Positions 56,854-64,000 of a stretch of 64,000 bases of DNA are shown here, piece after piece. The notes beneath the pieces were generated by a model. That model saw only the letters and a list, made by a program, of their open reading frames with translations. It was not told the origin of the DNA and did not search any database. Each line of letters starts with the position of its first letter. The first letter of the stretch is position 1. Location: NCBI GenBank assembly GCA_026168455.1, contig CM047425.1:46014362-46078361 (forward strand), written 5' to 3'. The DNA is from Theocolax elegans (Eukaryota > Arthropoda > Insecta > Hymenoptera > Cerocephalidae). The position numbers and the translations under genes were made by a program.

Positions 56854-58440
56854 TTTTAAATAAATTCCAGTAAATTCAAATTTCTCGCGAATAAATTAAG
56901 TGTAAATAGTGATACAGCTAGCTCCTGGAGGTATCTCCGGAATATGAGATTTTGCACAAAAGCACACCCTTCACGACTAAAAGTTTTCTCACCACATCAA
57001 CTCAACACCCATTACTCATCCATCTCAAATCATTTACCCCCTCTCACAGTTCAATCATTTGCATCTATCATATCTAACACTTGCTTGTTATCATATTCAT
57101 CTCCTTCTTTCTCCTTCTCATTAGTAACGGCCAAAGGGGTGAGGCACGCATTATTAAAATCTACCTCTAAGGCAGTCGGTATTGACGGAATCTCCTCAAA
57201 GATGCTCAAACTTTTGGAACCACAATTAACCTCTCCGCTTGTGGAATTATTCAATAATATGTTAACTGTGGGTTATTTTCCCGACTGCTGGAAGAGAGAG
57301 GTTTTGTTTCCGTTAGCAAAGTCGAGTAAGGTTGCGTCGTCAGCTGATACCAGGCCAATTGCTAAGCTGTGTAAACTGTCCAAGGTACTTCCGCGCATAG
57401 TGCATTTGCAGCTTTCGCATTATTTAGAAAGCAAAAACATATTGACAGAAAGAAAGGCAGGATTTCGAAGAGGCCATAGCACCCAGACAGCATTACTGGG
57501 GGTTCTGGATGATGTCAGAAGAGCTATTGATTCTCGGATGATCACGGTTCTAATGTTGTTCGACTTCTCAAAGGACTTCGATACAGTGCCTCACGATAGG
57601 CTTATTACTAAATTGAGTAATATTGGGAGCTCGGAAAATGTCCTAAATTGGTTTTATAGGTATTTGGTGGGCCGCACACAGGCTGTGGAGGGTGAGGGTG
57701 GCGATCATTTCTCGCATCGACCTCAACACTGCCCCGAGCGTTAGAATAGGAAATGAATACCTACGATATGAAAATGAAGTTAAGTCACTGGGAGTAATTA
57801 TTTCGCCTACTCTAGATTGGTCAAAACAAGTATCGGCAATGTCTAAGCGTATACATGGGGTCCTTCATTCCTTGAGATATTATAAGAAAACCCTATCTTG
57901 GAAACTCAGGAAGAATCTGGTGGAGGCGCTCATTTTCCCACATTTCGATTATGCGTGCGCGGTTGATGATGATATCGACCAAACGAAAAATTTAAAATTA
58001 CAAAGACTGTTATATGCATGCGGAAGATTTGTGAGGGGTGATCTGCTCAGATATGATCATGTGACACCCTACAGGCTTGATTTAAAATGGCTGTCGGTCG
58101 AGTCCAGACGCTCCTTCCTTATCGGTTCATTAGCATACAATATTGAATAACCCCGTCACTAATCCTCGCGTCTCATCTCGTCATCCGCCTAAAGCACTTA
58201 CATACTTACCACCTCGCACAGAAGCCCTAAACAAATCATTCGTCATTACATCATCCCGCATAATAATCATTTTACCCATTGACATTTTTACGAATTCCTC
58301 CCTAAACCTTTTCAAAAGTTCCCTCTTTGATCATCTGTTTGGACTCGACCAGGCAGCTTGGTCCGACCGGGTTAGGTCTGAGCGAATCATTTTGCGGTCC
58401 ATCCCTCGTTTCCAAACGGAGTAGAGTTTTAGAGTTTTTA
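56854..58440 (+). pseudogene. LINE copy B, 5'-truncated, RT core deleted
   Basis: Homology starts in the endonuclease-RT linker. The frame 56944-57744 has SKAVGIDGISSKMLKLLEP, DTRPIAKLCKLSKVL, GFRRGHSTQTALL and LMLFDFSKDFDTVPHDRL. After RTQAVEGEGG the sequence jumps to ISRIDLNTAPSVRIG at about 57705. The segment with GVPQGS and FADD (about 330 bp in the other copies) is therefore deleted. The C-terminal domain follows in 57692-58150 and 58143-58424. Confidence 0.85.
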
Positions 58441-58690
58441 TCTACGTTATTCAGTATTATTATAAAACTGTTATTATAAAAGCGTTTTTAGAATACTATC
58501 TTTGTGTATTTTTACTCGGAAAACTACATTGCGAAATGATATTTATTTAATTTAAATTGTATTTTACACCATATTTTTTCATTTGTGATCTTACCTTATT
58601 TTTAACTTGTTTATGTTTTATCTACATTATATTAAAGTTATCTTTTTGTGCGATTTTGTAAAAACTCCCCAATTCTTGCGAAAAATACTT
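58441..58690. other. 3' end of copy B and spacer
   Basis: AT-rich. An 80-bp block (CTACATTATATTAAAGTTAT...) at about 58618-58700 recurs at 61553-61640. Confidence 0.45.
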
Positions 58691-59140
58691 AAAACATATA
58701 TATAGAGAGAAAGAGAGAGAGAAAAAGAGAGAATAAGAGATAGTGAATGAAAGATAGATAGAAAGAGAGAGAGAGAATAAGAAAGAGTGAATGGGATATT
58801 GAGAGCCAGAGGGAGAATGAGAGAGAGTGATAGAGTGCGAGAGTGGGAGCGAGTAAGATTGAGGGAGAGCGAGGGAGTGCGAGAGTGAGAGTGAGTAATA
58901 ATGAGGGACTGTGAGAGGGAGAGAGTGAGTAAGAATGAGGGAGTGTGAGGGAGTGTGAGGGAGAGAGAGGGAGAGTGAGAGAGAGTGAGGGAGAGAGATA
59001 GAGAATGGGTGAGAGATTGAGAGGGAGAGAATGAGAGATAGATAGATAAAGAGATAGAGATAGAGAGAGAGAGAGGGGGAGAGAGAGAGATAGAGAGAGC
59101 GAATGATAGATGGAGACAGAGCGAGAATGAGATAGATAGA
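58690..59140. repeat. (GA)n-rich low-complexity tract
   Basis: Long degenerate GAGAGT/GAGGGA repeats. The 210-codon minus-strand frame across it (Ser/Leu/His-rich) is a simple-repeat artefact. Confidence 0.9.
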
Positions 59141-59141
59141 A

Positions 59142-59423
59142 TATTTATTTGGTATTTCGGGGAAAAATCCCCGTATACATATTATGAATATAATCTGCGC
59201 AGTAACAAATAAACTAAAATGAAATAAAACATAGTGGAAATCAAAATTAATCAAAACGAAAGACTCATCACGCTAGAGAACAGATAACAAAGTAACATGA
59301 GATAATAAATACACAGATAAACATATAAATAGATAATGAATAAATAAGTATCAATAACAACAATAAAAACAGTAAAGTAAATATAACAATAGCAATATAA
59401 AATATAAAATAAAATATAAAATA
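59142..59423 (-). mobile_element. LINE copy E: 3'UTR fragment
   Basis: Minus strand. GGGGATTTTTCCCC, the family 3' hairpin (59162-59175), follows TTTATTTGG, and the tail toward the left is (ATCT)-like. GA-rich DNA flanks it on both sides. It is only about 280 bp and has no coding part. Confidence 0.6.
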
Positions 59424-59484
59424 TAAAGAGAGAGAGAGTGAATGAGAATGAGTTACAGAGAGAGTGAGAGAGAATGAGAGATTG
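59424..59484. repeat. (GA)n tract at 3' junction of copy C
   Basis: GAGAGAGAG and GAGAATGAGAGA lie between copies E and C. Confidence 0.85.
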
Positions 59485-59735
59485 ATTGATTGATATATTT
59501 TATTTGGCCTTGGGGTTGAGACTCCGTAGGTACTTGAAATACTGAATACAGTCTGAGTTAATTACATAAATAATATAAAACAATAAAACGTATAAATAAT
59601 AAAACAATAATAATAATAATAACAAATTATAACAAATTATAAAACAAAATAACAATTTAAAGTTTCAAATATAAAATAAAACAAATACATAAGTAATAAA
59701 TATACACCTAGCGTCGAAATATCGCAGTATTACAT

Positions 59736-60197
59736 TCACATGTTTAATTCCAAGTCGAGGTGAGGGATCTGAGGAGGAATTATGCCCTCATTGCACACTC
59801 TATTTTCCCAAGCAGTTTTGTCAAGTCCAAACTGGTGATTAAATAATGTATTTTTGAAATGATTAATAGATGAAGTGTCGAATGAAAATGTAGGAAGTTC
59901 ATTAATGATTTTAGTTGCAGTGATGACAAATGATTTAGACAATGCCTCAGTACGAGGGAGAAGATAATTTAGCGATTTTGATGGGTGACGAGAAGAGGTG
60001 CCCTGGTTATGATGGAGAGTATTTAATTTTATAAAATGATTAGCCAGATAAATGAGCGAATTATGAGCGATGATGCCATATGCGAGTGAGCCAATGAGGT
60101 ATGAACTTCTGGACTCAACTGACAACCACCTGAGACTTATCCTATAAGGAGTTACATGTTCCCTCCTTGCTATGCCCCCCCCACGACTCGTACACAA
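59736..60197 (-). pseudogene. LINE copy C: ORF2 C-terminal domain
   Basis: REHVTPYRISLRWLSVESRS, SLAYGIIAHNSLIYLANHF, RTEALSKSFVIT and LFNHQFGLDKTAWENR. It is out of frame with the upstream part at about 60200 by a small indel. Confidence 0.8.
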
Positions 60198-60219
60198 GCA
60201 TTCAGTAGCCTTTGAAGTT

Positions 60220-61252
60220 TCAGATTTCTGGTCTGATCGACATCGTTAAATACCGCACACGCATAGTCAAGATGCGCAAAACTAGTGCTTCAACCAGACT
60301 TTTCCTAAGACATCGAGACAATGTCTTTTTATAATAACGCAATGAGTGCAAAACCCCATGTACGCGACTCGAGATAGTTAACACCTGTTTTGACCAATCA
60401 AGAGAGGGAGAGATCATGACCCCAAGCGATTTAACCTCACATTCGTAGTTTAAGAGATCCGCTCCCAACCCTACCTTCGGGGCAGTGTTCAAGTCGATAC
60501 GCGATAAAAAAGCCTGACTACCCAGAATCATAACCTTCGTTTTTTTTACATTCAGCTTTAATCCGTTCGTGTGTGCCCTTAGGACTATGGCATCGGCATC
60601 TTGTGTGATACGTTGTACCCCTGCTTCCAATTCTGACGGAAAAAACGAATGGTAGACCTGGGCGTCATCGGCAAACAGCATACAATCGCTGTGTGAAAGA
60701 ACTTTTGGCAGATCATTAATATAGATGGAAAAAAGTACTGGGCCAAGAACACTGCCCTGAGGCACCCCCGCATTTATTTCGAGCCAGTCCGATAACACGC
60801 CCATCTCACTCTTTACTGCATGTTTGCGGCCTACAAGATACCGATAAAACCAATTTAATATGTTGTCAGAGCAGCCAATCTCGCACAATTTCTGCATAAG
60901 TTTGTCATGAGGCACAGTATCGAATGCCTTTGAGAAGTCACAGGACGAGAATCGTGATCTTCCTAGCATCAATGGCTCTCCTAACGTCATCTAGGACGCC
61001 CAGGAGGGCTCTCTGGGTACTGTGCCCCTTACGAAAACCTGCCTGTCTATCAACAAGAATATGATTCTTTTTAAGATATTCAGACAACTGATTATGTATA
61101 AGTCTCTCTATAAGTCTCTCCAAGATTTTCGAGAGCTCACAAAACTTCGCAATCGGTCTTGTATCTGAGCACAATTCTACCCTGCTTGACTTCGCCAATG
61201 GGAACAGTGCTACCCTTTTCCAGCTCTCTGGAAAATAGCCAACTGAGAGCAT
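60220..61252 (-). pseudogene. LINE copy C: reverse transcriptase
   Basis: Two overlapping frames. 61252-60938 has GYFPESWKRVALFPLAKSS, DTRPIAKFCELSKIL and RQAGFRKGHSTQRALL. 60990-60220 has CDFSKAFDTVPHDKL, VNAGVPQGSVLGPVLFSIY, MLFADDAQVYHSFF and KSLGVMISPSLDWSKQV. The break is a 2-bp loss at about 60950 in LVLFDFS. The short duplication LIERLIHN in the first frame is specific to this copy. Catalytic residues are intact. Confidence 0.9.
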
Positions 61253-61280
61253 GTTATTAAAGAGATCAACAAGGTGCAGT

Positions 61281-61282
<2 letters not shown>

Positions 61283-61358
<76 letters not shown>
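61283..61358. repeat. (GA)n microsatellite, 5' flank of copy C
   Basis: An almost perfect (GA)37 run. The minus-strand Ser/Leu frame across it is an artefact. Confidence 0.95.
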
Positions 61359-61361
<3 letters not shown>

Positions 61362-61404
61362 TGAGAATGAGAGAGTGAGTCAGTGAAAGTGAGTTAGCCA
61401 TCTA

Positions 61405-61490
61405 ATTAAAAGTGTGGTTTATTCACCAAGATAGAGTAACTTTCTTTTGAAATAAATTCTGCGTGATGATAAAATAAACATCTATATTTC
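61405..61490 (+). repeat. PLE terminal fragment
   Basis: GTGTGGTTTATTCACCAAGA, then AAATAAATTCTGCGTGATGATAAA, matches the outer end of the PLE at 32184-32250 (reverse complement). Only the end is present. Confidence 0.65.
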
Positions 61491-61769
61491 ATAACTATAT
61501 AATTTGAATTCATTATTTATTGCTTTCCGCGTTTGACATATAACAATATTAAATCTACATCTATCTACATTATATTAAAGTTATCTTTTTGAGCGATTTT
61601 GTAAAAACTTCCCAAGTCATACGAAAAATACTTGAAACATATCTATTTTATGATAAATATGTGTTACATAAGTTAATGCTTCATATTACTGACAAAAAAA
61701 TTATTATTATAATTACTAAGTGATATTAAAAAAAAACGATAAATTATAATGTCCGTCCGTCCGACTTGT
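61491..61769. other. AT-rich spacer with 80-bp repeat
   Basis: 61553-61640 repeats the block at 58618-58700 with a few differences. Nothing else is supported. Confidence 0.45.
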
Positions 61770-62063
61770 GAGGGAGTGTGAGGAAGAGAGTGAGAGAATG
61801 AGAGATAGAGAGAGAATGAGGGATAGAGAGAGAGAATGAGAGATAGAGACAGAGAACGAGAGGTACAAAGCGAGAGAGAGAATGAGGGAGAAAGTGATAT
61901 AATGCGAGAGTGAGAATGAGTAAGAATGAGAGTCTGTGTGAGTGAGAGAGAGAATGAGAGAAAGAGAGAGGGAGAGAGAGAAAGAGAAATAGAGAGAGAG
62001 AGAAAGAGAAATAGAGAGAGAGAGAAAGAGAAATAGAGAGAGAGAGAAAGAGAAATAGAGAGA

Positions 62064-62099
<36 letters not shown>

Positions 62100-62181
62100 G
62101 TAAGAATGAGGGAGAGTGGGGGAGTGCGAGAGTGAGAATGAGTAAGAATAAGAGTCTGTGTGAGGGAGAGAGAGAGAATGA
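61770..62181. repeat. (GA)n-rich tract at 3' junction of copy D
   Basis: It is a degenerate GAGAGA/GAATGAGAG tract. Within it a unit AGAGAGAAAGAGAAATAG repeats about four times at 61960-62060. Confidence 0.9.
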
Positions 62182-62589
62182 GATTTGATTTGATTTAGGC
62201 TTTATTTGGCCGTTTGGGGTAGAAACCCCATAGGCACTAACAGATAATACAATGCATTTTTACAAGAGTGATTAAAAACTTAAAACTAAATAACAAAGAT
62301 ATACGCTTATTAACAATATAAAAAAAATCGTAGATGAAAAAATAAAATTTGAATTTAATATAAAAATAAAAAATAAGGAATAAAAATATAAATATATAAA
62401 TAGTTGATTATTGATAAATTTAACAACGTACATAAAAACGCAATTTGTTAGCAATTAACGTACTGCTACAATAAAGTAATAGAATAATAAAATAATATAA
62501 GTATAAAAATCGCTCGAGTCGCTCGTAGATGAAAACAGAATAAATAAATAGATAAAAAGCACAGGTAAAACAGACTTGAAAACAGTACA

Positions 62590-63336
62590 TTGGCTACAAT
62601 AACTACAAAGCCTCCTCGAGATATGGGATGGGCCGTGGTGTGATGCCCTCGGATGCGATCCGCATAGACCAGGCATTCATGTCGAGCCCAAACAAATGGT
62701 TAAATAGAATTACCTTGAAGTTATCTATGAGCATGGGGTTAAATGTGATGAACGGAAGCTGATTGATGATGCTGGTGGAGGTTATAATGAATGACTTGTT
62801 TAATGATTCAGTGCGTGGCGGAAGTATGTAAGGGGTTTAGGCAGATGACGAGAGGAAGATCGAGGATTTTGGTCAGGGGTGTTTAGTTTAATGAAGTGAG
62901 TTGCTAAATATGTTGGTGTATTCTGAGAGATGATCTTAAATACTAGGGAGCCGATGAGAAAGGACCGTCTGGACTCGACCGAAAGCCATTTTAAGCCTAG
63001 TCTATACGGAGTAACGTGATCACGTCTCGCTATATTACCCCATACAAATCTTACACACGCATTCAACAGTCTTTGGAGTTTAATATTTCTAGTCTGATCT
63101 ACATCATGATAAACCGCGCACGCGTAATCGAAATGCGGGAAAATAAGTGTTTCTACCAGATTCTTACGGAGTTTAAGCGACATAGTTTTGCTATAATAAC
63201 GCAGCGAGTGCAGTACTCCGTGAACGCGCTTTGAAATTCCCATGACTTGCCTTGACCAGTTTAGGGTAGGGGTTATCACAACACCAAGCGATTTTACCAC
63301 ATTTTCATACCTCAAGTAATCATAGCATAATCTGAC
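62590..63336 (-). pseudogene. LINE copy D: ORF2 C-terminal domain
   Basis: 63315-62800 encodes VKSLGVVITPTLNWSRQV, FPHFDYACAVYHDVD and RLGLKWLSVESRR. A frameshift near 62830 leads to FNHLFGLDMNAW near 62690 and the end at about 62597. It is separated from the RT frame by a stop at 63336 (TAPKV has become TAP, stop, V). Confidence 0.85.
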
Positions 63337-64000
63337 CTACGGAGCAGTGTCCAGGTTGATACGCGCAAGATAAGCCTGACTGCCCAGGATCATGACCTTC
63401 GTTTTTTCCACATTTAGCTTAAGACCGTTATTAATCGCCCAGCTTGCTATCGCATTCGCATCATAAGTAATACGTTGAACTGCATTATCGAAATCTGTTG
63501 GAAGAAACGAATGATAGACCTGGGCGTCATCGGCAAACAACATATGATTACAATATTTAAGGATCTTAGGCAGATCATTGATGAAAATGGAAAAAAGAAC
63601 GGGACCTAGGACACTACCCTGCGGTACACCAGCATTCACCCCAAGCCAATCCGATGTCATGCCAATTTCATCTACCACAGCCTGTGTGCGGCCAACAAGG
63701 TATCTATAAAACCAATTTAGCACAATATCGGAGCATCCGATATTACCTAACTTCTGAATGAGGAGATCAGGCGGCACCGTGTCGAAGGCCTTGGAAAAGT
63801 CGAACAGGACCAAAATCGTTATCTTCCTAGAATCGATAGCCCTTCTCACATCATCAAGTACACCTAGAAGAGCTGACTGAGTACTATGTCTCTTTCGGAA
63901 CCCCGCTTGCTTAGCTGTTAATAAACAATTACTTTCGAGATACTCAATCAGCTGATCATGCACTACTCTTTCCAAAATCTTCGAGAGCTCACTGAGCTTG
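63337..64000 (-). pseudogene. LINE copy D: reverse transcriptase, partial
   Basis: KQAGFRKRHSTQSALL, ILVLFDFSKAFDTVPPDLL, VNAGVPQGSVLGPVLFSIF, MLFADDAQVYHSFL and GLKLNVEKTKVMILGSQAYL. It is uninterrupted for 212 codons and continues upstream past the window end (KLSELSKILERVVH). The catalytic set is intact. It is the best-preserved RT of the family here. Confidence 0.9.

Larger units (their letters stand above)
59485..61282 (-). mobile_element. LINE copy C, 5'-truncated, inside (GA)n
   Basis: Minus strand. The 3' tail is GATTGATTGATT on the plus strand, meaning (AATC)n. The 3'UTR hairpin region is at about 59510-59530. Homology ends at 61282 in the middle of ORF2, immediately at a pure (GA)n run. 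Confidence 0.85.
62182..64000 (-). mobile_element. LINE copy D, runs off the window
   Basis: Minus strand. The 3' tail reads GATTTGATTTGATTT on the plus strand, meaning (AAATC)n. The 3' hairpin GGGGTAGAAACCCC lies at about 62217-62230. The RT continues beyond position 64000. Confidence 0.85.

Noticed and set aside
58622..59254. 210-codon minus-strand frame rich in Ser, Leu and His
   Set aside because: It runs along a (GA)n low-complexity tract. The composition follows the dinucleotide repeat.
61210..61401. 63-codon minus-strand Ser/Leu frame
   Set aside because: Artefact of the pure (GA)n run at 61283-61358.
1..64000. CRISPR arrays, prophage, bacterial operons
   Set aside because: Tandem repeats here have no unique spacers and no cas genes. 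Spliced genes, LTRs and LINEs show a eukaryotic genome.

Overview
The window is eukaryotic and almost certainly comes from an arthropod, most likely an insect. I see no operons, bacterial RNA genes or CRISPR. It is AT-rich with a few GC-rich islands that behave like LTRs. Nearly every long reading frame is a transposable-element gene: Ty3/gypsy, Copia, Penelope-like (PLE), CR1/Jockey-group and R1-group LINEs, Helitron, hAT, a piggyBac-type MITE, other MITEs and a tRNA-derived SINE. The mix resembles a hymenopteran (ant-like) repeat block, but the species assignment is a guess.

Layout. 1-5330: a decayed Ty3/gypsy element with two GC-rich LTRs (about 659-1614 and 4407-5328). 6.1-6.7 kb: a Helitron helicase relic. 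7.1-10 kb: a large foldback element whose arms carry a 29-bp minisatellite, with a second foldback nested in its left arm. 10.02-10.24 kb: a SINE with a 12-bp target-site duplication. 10336-10501: a candidate orphan host exon. 11.3-11.7 kb: an integrase relic. 12.1-15.75 kb: a decayed LINE with ORF1, endonuclease and RT, split by a 600-bp TA-flanked MITE. 16.2-16.8 kb: a hAT relic. 17.1-20.5 kb: a Ty3/gypsy pol with six stop codons but no frameshift, a downstream ORF carrying a SUMO-interacting-like motif, and one LTR. 20.9-25.2 kb: a minus-strand Copia relic split by a TTAA-flanked piggyBac-type MITE and by a second MITE. 25.4-27.2 kb: another foldback with a 28-bp minisatellite. 27.5-29.1 kb: a GC-rich candidate LTR. 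30.8-36.0 kb: a LINE split by an inverted (head-to-head) PLE with hammerhead-like ends. 36.1-38.6 kb: two more LINE fragments. 38.8-56.8 kb: a near full-length LINE whose ORF1 is interrupted by a 13.2-kb hAT element. 56.9-64.0 kb: four more copies of the same LINE family among (GA)n/(TC)n tracts.

The centrepiece is the hAT element at 39486-52706. It has terminal inverted repeats of 806 bp starting CAGCGTTGGGG and an 8-bp target duplication, CCAATCAC. Its transposase is fused in frame to a Ulp1/SENP-type cysteine protease with an intact H-D-Q-C set and a C-terminal PHD-like finger. A separate BED-like finger ORF overlaps the transposase start by an ATGA. The element also contains internal copies of its own terminal repeat, so it looks like a smaller hAT that captured about 7-8 kb. 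That captured part includes a small two-exon gene, a long hairpin and a minisatellite. Removing the element and one copy of the duplication rejoins the LINE ORF1 in frame.

The LINE family hosting it appears to insert into (TC)n microsatellites. Copies at 38.8-56.8, 59.14-59.42 and 59.48-61.28 kb have TC/GA tracts at both ends, and the 62.2-64 kb copy has one at its visible 3' end. A conserved stem-loop sits near the 3' end of each copy with a preserved 3'UTR. Apart from the candidate exon at 10.3 kb, I found no convincing single-copy host gene.
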